Both the position numbers and the translations under genes were made by a program. A DNA stretch of 64,000 nt from Arthrobacter sp. M2012083. Its GTDB lineage: Bacteria; Actinomycetota; Actinomycetes; Actinomycetales; Micrococcaceae. A model generated the notes under the pieces. The model was not told the origin of the DNA. It saw only the letters and a list, made by a program, of their open reading frames with translations, and made no database searches. Each line of letters starts with the position of its first letter. The first letter of the stretch is position 1. The stretch lies in contig NZ_AKKK01000062.1 in NCBI RefSeq assembly GCF_000281065.1, forward strand, positions 124,001-188,000. The letters are read 5' to 3'. Of the stretch, positions 16,708 through 24,837 are shown one piece after another.

Positions 16708-16755
16708 AACGCAAGAGGACGACGCCGGGACCTCCCGACGTCGTCCTCTTGCGTT
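16708..16755 (+). terminator. long hairpin after the small ORF
   Basis: Arms 16708-16730 and 16733-16755, 23 bp with a single mismatch and a two-base centre, starting 13 bases after the stop of the small protein. The right arm ends in GCGTT. Such a long stem could also be processed by RNase III. Confidence 0.8.
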
Positions 16756-16971
16756 TAAGCGCGCCTCCCGCAGTTCTGCGGCTCATGACGCGGAAAGTCC
16801 GGGTTCCCTTGGGAAATTGGCGCCAGTGGTCCTTACAACCGGTTCGTGACGCCGTCCAGGAAGTCCTGATGGAACCTTGAGACTTCCTTGATGGTTTCCC
16901 TCCCCTGATCTTGCGTTCGCGTTGGAACTCTAAGTGAGTCAACGCTTCAACGCATGAACGGAGGGATCACA

Positions 16972-18120
16972 ATGCTCACGGGAATCAAGGCCAATGCAGT
17001 TGCACCGGCCCCGGCGAACGCACCGGAGACGGCTGCCAGGCCGCGACGATCCCACCGCGCGGCAGGCGGGGTGGTCACCGTCCTGGTTCCGGCACACAAT
17101 GAGTCTGCCGGAATCACCGAGACGCTGCTCTCCTTGAAAAACCAGACTCATCGCCCGGACCGTGTGATCGTGGTGGCAGATAACTGCACCGATGACACCG
17201 AAGAGCTTGCCCTCGCCCAAGGCGCCGAAGTTATGCGCACCGTGGGAAATAAGGACAAGAAAGCCGGTGCCCTGAACTTTGCCCTCAGCGAGCTCCTTCC
17301 GGATGCCGACCCGGAGGACCTGTTCCTTGTCCAGGATGCCGACTCGCAACTGGCCCTCGACTTCATCGAGAACGCCACCAGGAACTTGCTCGCGGACGAA
17401 CTGCTCGGCGCTGTGGGCGGAGTGTTCAGCGGCGGTCCGGGTGGCGGTTTTGTGGGCCACCTGCAGCGCAACGAATACGCCCGCTACGCACGGGATGTGA
17501 AGCGACTTCACGGCAAGTGCCTGGTAGTCACCGGCACGGCAGCCCTTTTCCGCGTCAAGACTTTGCGGGACGTCGTGGCCGCCCGGTTGAAGGGCGAGCT
17601 CCCTCCCGGAAACGGCAACGGCGGCGTCTATGACACCTCGGTGCTGACCGAGGACAACGAACTCTCTTTTGCCCTGTTGACCCTGGGCTACCGCATCGCG
17701 TCTCCATCCAACTGCACACTGGTCACGGAAGTCATGCCCACCTGGCGTGAACTGTGGTCACAGCGGCTGCGTTGGAAGCGCGGCGCGGTGGAGAACTGCG
17801 TGCAATACGGATGGACCAAGGTAACCAGGCCTTACTGGGGACGCCAGTTTCTTTCCATGATCGGCGTCCTCGTGACACTGGCCTACTTCGGTTCCCTCCT
17901 GTTCGCGTTGATTTCCGGTATGGGCCTGAACCTTCAACCCTTCTGGATTACCGTCACCGGCATTTTCATCCTGGAACGCATAGTTACTGTGCGTTTCCGG
18001 GGCTGGAGGTACATGCTCCTTGCCGCAACCATGTACGAAACCGTCATCGATATCTTCCTCCAGGCTGTCCACGCCAAGGCGTACCTGGATGCAGCATTCA
18101 ACAGAAAGAAAGTTTGGTAA
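16972..18120 (+). CDS. processive GT2 glycosyltransferase (membrane polysaccharide synthase type)
   Basis: A 382-aa enzyme. Residues about 25-260 form a GT-A domain with VTVLVPAHNES, DADS (metal site), TEDNEL (catalytic Asp) and QRLRWKRG (the QxxRW motif of processive synthases such as cellulose, hyaluronan and poly-GlcNAc synthases). About 285-375 contains two or three membrane segments. The ATG at 16972 is preceded by GGAGGG, which rules out the in-frame ATG at 16954. The next gene, a mini protein with a LAxTG-like sequence, starts eight bases after the stop. The polymer is unknown. Confidence 0.85.
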   Translation: MLTGIKANAVAPAPANAPETAARPRRSHRAAGGVVTVLVPAHNESAGITETLLSLKNQTHRPDRVIVVADNCTDDTEELALAQGAEVMRTVGNKDKKAGALNFALSELLPDADPEDLFLVQDADSQLALDFIENATRNLLADELLGAVGGVFSGGPGGGFVGHLQRNEYARYARDVKRLHGKCLVVTGTAALFRVKTLRDVVAARLKGELPPGNGNGGVYDTSVLTEDNELSFALLTLGYRIASPSNCTLVTEVMPTWRELWSQRLRWKRGAVENCVQYGWTKVTRPYWGRQFLSMIGVLVTLAYFGSLLFALISGMGLNLQPFWITVTGIFILERIVTVRFRGWRYMLLAATMYETVIDIFLQAVHAKAYLDAAFNRKKVW

Positions 18121-18128
18121 ACCGACTC

Positions 18129-18302
18129 ATGTACAACAACCCCGTAGCCCCGGTGTCAGGGGCAGTAGCAGCCGGGATGGGCTCAGGAACGCTTGCATTG
18201 ACTGGAGCCGGAGACCTCTTCTGGTTCGCGCTGGCTGCCTTTGCCATGCTGGCTCTCGGACTTGCCGTTAAGCGGATCGTTCCGGTCCGGGCACAAAAGT
18301 AG
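18129..18302 (+). CDS. mini membrane protein with LAxTG-like sorting signal
   Basis: A 57-aa protein consisting of about 20 Gly/Ala/Pro-rich residues, the sequence LALTG, a hydrophobic stretch of about 20 residues and the basic tail VKRIVPVRAQK. This is the layout of a cell-wall sorting signal, and LAxTG is the motif used by class E sortases of high-GC actinobacteria. No signal peptide is visible, so it may simply be a small membrane protein. It is eight bases behind the processive glycosyltransferase and followed by a terminator, so the two form an operon. The ribosome site is weak. Confidence 0.65.
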   Translation: MYNNPVAPVSGAVAAGMGSGTLALTGAGDLFWFALAAFAMLALGLAVKRIVPVRAQK

Positions 18303-18328
18303 GCACGTAAAAACCAGATGAGGCAACG

Positions 18329-18374
18329 AACCCGCAGTTGTGTCGCTACCTCCAGCGCGACACAATTGCGGGTT
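18329..18374. terminator. hairpin after the GT2/mini-protein operon
   Basis: An 18-bp stem with one wobble pair (18329-18346 with 18357-18374) and a 10-base loop, followed by TGTTGT. It begins 27 bases after the mini-protein stop and 22 bases before the end of the convergent GH16-like gene. Confidence 0.8.
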
Positions 18375-18395
18375 TGTTGTATTCGCCGTACTGGC

Positions 18396-19772
18396 CTACT
18401 GCACCAAGGCCGTGCTGGCCGAGAACTTGACCACCGTGGTGTAGCCGGCTTTGGTGCCGGTAACCCGCACGCTCATTGCGTCAGCCTGGTCAGCACTCAC
18501 CAGCTTGTAGGAACGGGCCGTGGCCCCGGGGATTGCCACACCCGAGCGAAGCCACTGATACGTCAAGGTGGACCCGGATGTCCATGTACCAGGATTGGCC
18601 GTAAGCGTTGATCCCACTGTCGGCGTTCCCGTGATAATCGGGGTGGGCGCTACCAAAGTCCCGGCTACTACTGTCGCTGTGGGAGCAGACTCCCTGACGG
18701 CAGTTGCGTAGCCGGCCTTGGTTCCCGTGACGCGGACCGTCAGGCTGGTGCCCTGATCCGCGGCGGCAAGGACCCTGGTGGCGCTGGTTGCACCGACAAT
18801 TGCCGTGCCGTTCCGGAACCACTGATAGCCCAGGGCGGTGCCGGTGGTCCAGGTTCCCGGCGCGGCGGTCAACGTTGAGCCGACCGCTGCCGTGCCTGAG
18901 ATGGTGGGTGTTGGTGCTGTGAGCTGACCCTGGTTGGCGGGAACGAAGGAGAAGTCCCGGATGGTGACTGTTTCAGGAGCCACGTGTGCTGCATCTCCGC
19001 CTCCACCGCCGGTTACCCAGAGGTTGAAGTGAATTTGTTCCTTAGCGGGAAGCGGGACCGTGGAACCCTCCAAAACGGTTCTCTTGAGCAATGTGCCGTC
19101 GTAGCCTTCCCCCGCAAACGTCTCATAGGTCAGCTTGCCCGGTTCCCAGACCATCCTGTGGGTGAGGATCGGGGCATTGGTGACGTCAAAAGTGACGGTG
19201 TTGTTTCCCTGCCCCGGCGGCAGTGTGGCGTCAAACCAATACCCATGCCCTTGGGTCACAGGCCAGTCTTCGCCGTAGGCTGCGCCCCCACCCCAGGCAG
19301 AGGCTTCACAAAGGTCGATTTCCGTATAACCAGGCACCGCATTGGGGTCGTAGGTGAACAGGCATCCCCACACCACTTCCTTCTGGAGGGCACTGACATC
19401 TTTTTCCACCGTGGTGCTGTACGTTCCATACCCGAATCCTTCACGCGTGGATTGGAATTCCGCACCCTTTGGATCCGAGCCCGTGGGATTGGTGATGGAG
19501 AGCTTGACGTACCCGTTGGCGTCCGGGTTGCTGACGTTATTGGCATCCCAACTCGCGTTATACATGGGCGCCCCGCCCCAGAAACGCTTCTGCCAGTTGA
19601 ACCCCTTCCATGCAAAGCTACCCACCGGACCAGGATCATCGGCCATCGGCGTGGTATCCGCAGCGTGCGAGGGGCCTATTCCTGTGAACATAGATAACCC
19701 AACCGCAACGACGACGGCCAACCCCATTGCTTTCCTTCCCCCACGTGGAAGGAGCCTCACTGACAATGCCAT
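18396..19772 (-). CDS. secreted GH16-like protein with two Ig-like repeats
   Basis: A 458-aa exported protein. Residues 1-37 are a signal peptide (GPSHA-A cleavage). About 45-275 is a concanavalin-like domain with EIDLCE, matching the ExDxxE catalytic core of GH16 beta-glucanases. About 285-458 is a pair of roughly 85-residue repeats (TPTISGTAAVGSTLTA / TPIITGTPTVGSTLTA, each ending VRVTGTKAGY), the Ig-like modules common in actinobacterial secreted proteins. The ATG start has AGGAGG. Substrate assignment is tentative, since the GH16 fold is supported by few visible residues. Confidence 0.75.
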   Translation of the reverse strand: MALSVRLLPRGGRKAMGLAVVVAVGLSMFTGIGPSHAADTTPMADDPGPVGSFAWKGFNWQKRFWGGAPMYNASWDANNVSNPDANGYVKLSITNPTGSDPKGAEFQSTREGFGYGTYSTTVEKDVSALQKEVVWGCLFTYDPNAVPGYTEIDLCEASAWGGGAAYGEDWPVTQGHGYWFDATLPPGQGNNTVTFDVTNAPILTHRMVWEPGKLTYETFAGEGYDGTLLKRTVLEGSTVPLPAKEQIHFNLWVTGGGGGDAAHVAPETVTIRDFSFVPANQGQLTAPTPTISGTAAVGSTLTAAPGTWTTGTALGYQWFRNGTAIVGATSATRVLAAADQGTSLTVRVTGTKAGYATAVRESAPTATVVAGTLVAPTPIITGTPTVGSTLTANPGTWTSGSTLTYQWLRSGVAIPGATARSYKLVSADQADAMSVRVTGTKAGYTTVVKFSASTALVQ

Positions 19773-19969
19773 AGCTGTTTCCTCCTGCTGATGCGCCCAG
19801 AACCGTCAACGGCTGATGCCGCTAACCGCAGTGACGTTTCACCCCCCCCGAGAAACGCCTGTCCTCGATTATCAAGTAGCCAAGGTGCTGCCGGAAGCGA
19901 AATGAACAAGCAAATTCGTCCACACAACATCAATTGGGTAACGGCACCAACTCCACGAGTAGCCTTGAC

Positions 19970-20491
19970 ATGTCCAAGAATTTCGCGCAGGACCTCACCC
20001 CGGGAGGGCACATCACAGTTCGCAGCGCAGGCATCCTCCTTCACCGACGAAACACCGCCGGGCAATTGGAACTGTGGATAGCCCACATGGGCGGGCCCTT
20101 CTGGGCCCGGAAAGATGAACACGCCTGGTCAATTCCCAAGGGAGAGTTCCCTGGGGACGAAGACGCCTTGGTTGCGGCCCAACGGGAATTCACCGAAGAA
20201 ATCGGCACACCACCGCCAGCGGCCCACTACGACCTCCTGGGCGTTTTTCGGCAGCCCTCCGGCAAACTCATCACCGCGTTCGCTGCCGAAGCCCGCGACT
20301 TTCAACCTCAGCAGATTGTCAGCAACACCTTCCCCATGGAGTGGCCCAAGGGCTCGGGAGCCATTAAGGAATTCCCGGAGATCGATGACGCCCGGTGGTT
20401 CGAAGAATCCGTGGCCCGGACCAAGCTCGTCAAAGGGCAACTTCCCATCGTCGATGCTTTGGTCCGGCACCTGGGTGAGAATTCCCTATAG
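19970..20491 (+). CDS. Nudix hydrolase
   Basis: A 173-aa Nudix protein with a complete Nudix box beginning GEFPGDEDALVAA and ending REFTEEIGT, which binds the catalytic metal. GKLITAFAAEARDF and EWPKGSG resemble the NTP-pyrophosphohydrolase (DR1025/YjhB-like) subgroup. It probably cleaves a nucleoside diphosphate derivative. An ATG at 19970 is chosen; a TTG at 19934 is possible, and neither has a clear Shine-Dalgarno. It is convergent with the truncated hydrolase, whose stop lies 10 bases beyond. Confidence 0.85.
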   Translation: MSKNFAQDLTPGGHITVRSAGILLHRRNTAGQLELWIAHMGGPFWARKDEHAWSIPKGEFPGDEDALVAAQREFTEEIGTPPPAAHYDLLGVFRQPSGKLITAFAAEARDFQPQQIVSNTFPMEWPKGSGAIKEFPEIDDARWFEESVARTKLVKGQLPIVDALVRHLGENSL

Positions 20492-20501
20492 AGCCGACCA
20501 C

Positions 20502-21101
20502 TCAAGCATGGATGGAGCTGAGTTGACGCCAGGCATCATGCTCGCGGCTGGCCCTGAAGTGGCGCGCCTTGGCCCACGCCGATGCTCCGGAGTTGAAGAA
20601 GGTGTGCGTCGCCGCGGGATTGCTCCGGACCCAATCTGCGTCGAAGAAGAGCGGTTCAAGCCGGGACACGTCACCACTAACCAGCGCATCCCAGGCCGCC
20701 CTGTCCGGCTGCATTCCGGCGTCCGGCGATCTTCCACCGCTCGTGGCGGCAAGGATCAGAGTGCGGACTTTCTGCGGGTAGTCGATGGCAAACCATTGCC
20801 CAACTCGACCACCCATCGAATGACCGTACACGTGTGCTAAATCCACACCTGCGGCATCCAGCACAGCTACGGCGTCCTCCGCGAGGAGTCGCGTAGTGTA
20901 GCGCCCGGTGTCGCCCTTCCCACTCCGACCTATCCCCCGGTGATCAAAACGGATGACGCGGTAATAGCGGGAAAGAAGCTCCGCCGTCGGACCCCAACCA
21001 TCCATGGCTGTCGCCTGGCCGGCGATGAGCAGCAGCGGCTCACCTTCGCCTTCCGATGTCCAGGCGATTTCAGCGCCGTCGGCGGCCTCAGCAAAGTTCA
21101 C
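20502..21101 (-). pseudogene. alpha/beta hydrolase, C-terminally truncated
   Basis: A 199-aa frame beginning at a GTG (21101; a longer start at 21149 is open). It has the oxyanion strand GEPLLLIAG, FDHRGIGRSGK and the nucleophile elbow GHSMGG. The sequence then stops at REHDAWRQLSSIHA, just where family members continue with the strand and loop bearing the catalytic Asp and then the His. About 60-70 residues are missing, so the triad is incomplete and the product is probably inactive. The stop lies 10 bases from the convergent Nudix gene, suggesting the 3' end was lost by deletion. Confidence 0.7.
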
Positions 21102-21345
21102 CGTGCAACAGTATCGGGGCGGGGCCCAAACTGCTGCGGCGTGGCACACAAGCCGTTAGTCCGCAATAAAAAAAATCCTCAATGGCACAGTTAAACGTCC
21201 GCGCAATGAGGAAGGCCAACGGAAGCGAGGGATCAAATTTCTCCCGTTCGATGGAGATGACAGTCTGCCGGGAAACTCCAAGTGCCGCCAGGTCCGCCTG
21301 TGTCCAGCGCCGTTCGGTGCAACGCTCCGCGAGGTTGTTCTTCAC
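21088..21345 (-). CDS. small XRE-type HTH regulator, probably altered
   Basis: A short Cro/CI-type helix-turn-helix protein (TQADLAALGVSRQTVISIE, then FDPSLPLAFLIARTF and AIEDFF). Relatives of about 65-70 residues end soon after this point. Here the frame runs on with about 20 unlikely residues and overlaps the hydrolase gene. A run of eight T (plus strand A, 21168-21175) lies exactly at the divergence; one base fewer gives FFIAD and a stop at 21156. The HTH also seems one residue short between the two helices compared with typical ADLAxxLGVSRQT. The start is taken as GTG at 21345. It may be a degraded regulator. Confidence 0.5.
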   Translation of the reverse strand: MKNNLAERCTERRWTQADLAALGVSRQTVISIEREKFDPSLPLAFLIARTFNCAIEDFFYCGLTACVPRRSSLGPAPILLHGELC

Positions 21346-21417
21346 TTGAGCGCGCGGCGCTCCCACGGATAGGCACTGGCTGATGCGCACCGCTCCCGGT
21401 AGAGCTAGCGTTGAGGG

Positions 21418-21990
21418 ATGACCGCTGAGTACAAGTACGACGTCGAGGTGCTGCACCTTTTGGTGTCGCCGGCCCACGCCTACTTTGGGCGTGCACGCGA
21501 AGGGGCGGCAGATGTCCCCACTACCGATGCCGGGCAGGCCGAGTTGGTGGCGGGCAAAGGCATAGTTGGCGACAGGTTCTTCGGCAAGGCCGCACACATG
21601 GATGCCGCCGTGACGTTGTTCGCAGTGGAGGCTCTTGAAGCCATCGCGTCGGAACTCGAGGCCGGGCCCTTGGATCCCCTGTTGACCCGGCGGAATGTGG
21701 TTCTGCGAGGAGTCGAGTTGGCTCCTCTTCTTGGCCAGGAGTTCACGCTTGAGTCAGGAGGAGATCTGGTTCGCCTCAAGGCCGGCAGACCCGCCCACCC
21801 CTGCGCTTGGATGGACGAAATGCTCGCTCCTGGCGCCCACAAGGCGATGCGCGGGCGTGGTGGCGTCAGGTGCCAGGTGATCTCGGGAGGCTTGCTGCAC
21901 CGAGGCTCCGCTGTATTGGTCAGTCCCGTGCCGCTCAACCCGGCCAGGGCCGGGGAGGCGAACGTTTTGCGGCCTTCGCGGTTGCCATAA
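21418..21990 (+). CDS. MOSC-domain protein
   Basis: A 190-aa stand-alone MOSC (molybdenum cofactor sulfurase C-terminal) domain. Diagnostic features are GIVGDRFFGK, LTRRNVVLRG and RPAHPCAWMDE, whose Cys is the conserved residue proposed to carry sulfur. Such proteins probably handle sulfur or molybdenum-cofactor ligands. GAGGG stands just before the ATG. It is divergent from the XRE gene and has no other molybdenum genes nearby. Confidence 0.85.
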   Translation: MTAEYKYDVEVLHLLVSPAHAYFGRAREGAADVPTTDAGQAELVAGKGIVGDRFFGKAAHMDAAVTLFAVEALEAIASELEAGPLDPLLTRRNVVLRGVELAPLLGQEFTLESGGDLVRLKAGRPAHPCAWMDEMLAPGAHKAMRGRGGVRCQVISGGLLHRGSAVLVSPVPLNPARAGEANVLRPSRLP

Positions 21991-22060
21991 GCAATTCCAC
22001 CCCGCCGCCGCGAAAGACAGGAGCCTGTCCTTCCAAGGTGTGGCCGCATAGGGTGGTCAG

Positions 22061-22759
22061 GTGGATACCGTAAGCAGCAAAGTACAAACCCTCGCCGGAT
22101 CCGCGTTTGCTGCTGTGTTCCGGGCCGTCAAGATTGTGCGTCCGCATAGGCCGATCCACCCAAAGGGCATCCGGTTAGTCGGAATTTTGGAAAGGGACTC
22201 CGGTGTGCGCGAGCCCTCGGGTATCCCTTGGCTGGACACCGCCGGGAGCAACGTGGTGGATGCCAGGCTTTCCCGCTCCATCGGGCTGCCTGACGCCTTC
22301 CCGGACATTATTGGACTGGCGGTGCGCTTCAGCGAACAGGACAAATTGTCGGACATGCTCCTGGCAACCACCGGGCCTACAGGACTTGGGCGTTTCATCC
22401 TCCGGCTCCGTCGGGACGCCGCGACGGCGGTTTTCTCCAGCATGATGCCATACGAGGCGGATACAGGCCCGGTGCTGATAGCAGCACGGACCATCAGCGG
22501 GCCGGAGAAGCTGCCGGTGGAACCAGGTGCCTTCAGCTCACTCCTCGGCAACGAGTCGTGGATCCTTGAACTCCATCACGCCAGCCCGCTGGGCCCATGG
22601 ACCAGGTTCGGAACGTTGACCCTCAGCCTCGCCGACCATGCAGAAGATACCGCCGAGCGATTTGATCCAGTCCTCAATCCGCTTCCAACGGCAGGAACGT
22701 ACGGCTGGACGAGGCGACTCCGCGAACCGTCCTACGCGTTGGCCCGCCGACGCGGGTAG
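22061..22759 (+). CDS. uncharacterised protein, possibly catalase-fold related
   Basis: A 232-aa soluble protein starting at GTG. HPKGIRLVGILER, the segment LSRSIGLPDAFPDIIGLAVRF and LLATTGPTGLGRF resemble the core of small catalase-like proteins, but the heme-ligand Tyr region is not evident, so enzymatic activity is uncertain. Some relatives carry the label phosphodiesterase without evidence I know of. It stands alone between the MOSC gene and the convergent ABC exporter. Confidence 0.55.
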   Translation: MDTVSSKVQTLAGSAFAAVFRAVKIVRPHRPIHPKGIRLVGILERDSGVREPSGIPWLDTAGSNVVDARLSRSIGLPDAFPDIIGLAVRFSEQDKLSDMLLATTGPTGLGRFILRLRRDAATAVFSSMMPYEADTGPVLIAARTISGPEKLPVEPGAFSSLLGNESWILELHHASPLGPWTRFGTLTLSLADHAEDTAERFDPVLNPLPTAGTYGWTRRLREPSYALARRRG

Positions 22760-22866
22760 GAGCGTTGCTTCGTGACCTTCTTTGAGGCGGCAACTGCCCG
22801 AATTCAACCCACCTAGGTTGGACAAACGCCATCAGCAATCCACAGAAGGTCTGGAAGGCACGCTCC

Positions 22867-24837
22867 TCAGGCCTCAGAGACCGGCGCCGCAAACTGCGCC
22901 TCATACAGCCGGGAGTACGCCCCGCCAACGGCCAGCAGTTCCGCGTGTGTCCCCTGCTCGACGATCTGCCCGGCCTCCATCACCAGAATGAGGTCGGCAT
23001 CGCGGATGGTGGAGAGCCGATGGGCGATCACGAAGCTGGTCCGGTCAGAGCGCAGGGCATTCATGGCTTTCTGCACCAATACCTCGGTTCGGGTATCCAC
23101 GGAACTGGTCGCTTCATCGAGGATCAGCACCGAGGGACGGGACAAGAAGGCCCTGGCAATGGTGAGCAGCTGTTTCTCACCTGCAGATACGTTGCCGCCT
23201 TCGTCGTCGAGCAAGGTGTCGTAGCCTTCCGGCAAGGACCGCACAAAGCGGTCCACGTACGTTGCCTGCGCGGCCTCCATAATCTCGGCTTCGGAAGCCG
23301 AGGGGCGCCCGTACGCAATGTTGTCGCGAATCGTCCCTCCGAACAGCCAGGTGTCTTGGAGGACCATGCCCATCCGAGAGCGAAGTTCCTGCCGTGACAG
23401 TGAGGTGATGTCCACGCCGTCAAGGGTTATGCGCCCGGAATCCAGTTCGTAGAAGCGCATCATGAGGTTCACCAGCGTGGTTTTGCCCGCGCCCGTCGGC
23501 CCAACTATCGCTATGCTCTGCCCTGGCTCGGCCACCAGGCTAAGGTCCGTGATCAGTGGCTTGTCCGGCGAGTACCGGAAGGACACATTCTCGAAGACGA
23601 GACGTCCTCGAGACGGACCCGACGGCGGAACAGGGTCAGGTTCGGCCGACTCCTCCTCCTCATCCAGCAAGTCGAAAACCCGCTCGGCCGAGGCAACACC
23701 GGACTGCAGCATATTCGCCATGGATCCGAGCTGGGCCAACGGCATGGTGAACTGCCGCGAGTACTGGATAAAGGCCTGGACATCGCCCAACTGCATTGAG
23801 CCCGAGGCCACCTGCAGGCCGCCTACCACGGCGATCCCCACGTAGACCAGGTTCCCGATGAACGTCATGGCCGGCATGATCAGGCCGCTCACGAACTGCG
23901 CCCCGAAGCTCGCCTGATACAGCTCGCCGTTCTTCGCGCGGAATTTCTCCTGGACTTCGTTCTGCCGTCCGAACACCTTCACCAGCGCGTGCCCGGTGTA
24001 GGTTTCTTCGATCTGGCCGTTGAGCTCGCCCGTGTTTTTCCACTGTGCCACGAACAGCTTCTGGGACCGTTTGGCGATGAGCAGCGTGGTTCCCAGCGTC
24101 AAGGGGATAGTCACCAACGCGATGAGTGCCAGCAACGGCGAGAGCAGGAACATCATCACCAGCACGCCCAGCACGGTCAGCAGGGACGACACCACCTGGC
24201 TGATGGATTGCTGCAAGCTTTGGGAGATGTTGTCCACATCATTGGTCACCCGGCTCAGCAGCTCACCGCGCTGGATGGAGTCGAAATAGCGGAGGGGTAG
24301 CCGGTGGATTTTCGCTTCAATCCGCTCGCGGAGGCGGTACACGGTCCGTTGCACCACGCCGTTGAGTACGTACGCCTGCATCCAACCGAACGCTGAGGCC
24401 AGGACATAGAGCACCAGTGCCCACAGCAGCACCGAGGCCAGCGCACCAAAGTCAATTCCGACGCCGGGGGTCAGGGTCATGGCACCCAGCATGTCGGCCT
24501 TGCTGTTCTCACCCGCGGCGCGCAAACCTGCGATCACCTCGGCTTTGGACGCGCCTTCGGGCAGCTGTTTGGAGACGACGCCGGCGAAGATGAGATTGGT
24601 GCCTTCGCCCAGCAACCGGGGGCCGATCACGGATAAAGTAACGCTGACCACGGCGAAGACCAGCACCAGAATCAACCAAAAGCGTTCAGGCCGCAGGGTC
24701 CCCAGCAAACGCCGGGCCGAGACACCAAAATTCGAGGCCTTCTCTGCAGGAATGTTCATCCCCGCAAACGGACCTCCCCGGCCCGGGCCCATCGCCGGCC
24801 GCTGCGGACCACGGGGACCGGCTGACACAGCACTCAT
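22867..24837 (-). CDS. ABC exporter half-transporter (heterodimer subunit B)
   Basis: A 656-aa ABC exporter with six membrane helices (about 60-375) and an ATPase domain (about 405-650). Walker A is GPTGAGKTT, Walker B LILDEATSSVD with the catalytic Glu present, and the signature is the degenerate VSAGE. It starts inside the stop of the upstream partner (ATGA overlap at 24834-24837), so the two subunits are co-translated. It is a multidrug- or lipid-type exporter of the MsbA/TM287-288 class; the substrate is unknown. Confidence 0.92.
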   Translation of the reverse strand: MSAVSAGPRGPQRPAMGPGRGGPFAGMNIPAEKASNFGVSARRLLGTLRPERFWLILVLVFAVVSVTLSVIGPRLLGEGTNLIFAGVVSKQLPEGASKAEVIAGLRAAGENSKADMLGAMTLTPGVGIDFGALASVLLWALVLYVLASAFGWMQAYVLNGVVQRTVYRLRERIEAKIHRLPLRYFDSIQRGELLSRVTNDVDNISQSLQQSISQVVSSLLTVLGVLVMMFLLSPLLALIALVTIPLTLGTTLLIAKRSQKLFVAQWKNTGELNGQIEETYTGHALVKVFGRQNEVQEKFRAKNGELYQASFGAQFVSGLIMPAMTFIGNLVYVGIAVVGGLQVASGSMQLGDVQAFIQYSRQFTMPLAQLGSMANMLQSGVASAERVFDLLDEEEESAEPDPVPPSGPSRGRLVFENVSFRYSPDKPLITDLSLVAEPGQSIAIVGPTGAGKTTLVNLMMRFYELDSGRITLDGVDITSLSRQELRSRMGMVLQDTWLFGGTIRDNIAYGRPSASEAEIMEAAQATYVDRFVRSLPEGYDTLLDDEGGNVSAGEKQLLTIARAFLSRPSVLILDEATSSVDTRTEVLVQKAMNALRSDRTSFVIAHRLSTIRDADLILVMEAGQIVEQGTHAELLAVGGAYSRLYEAQFAAPVSEA

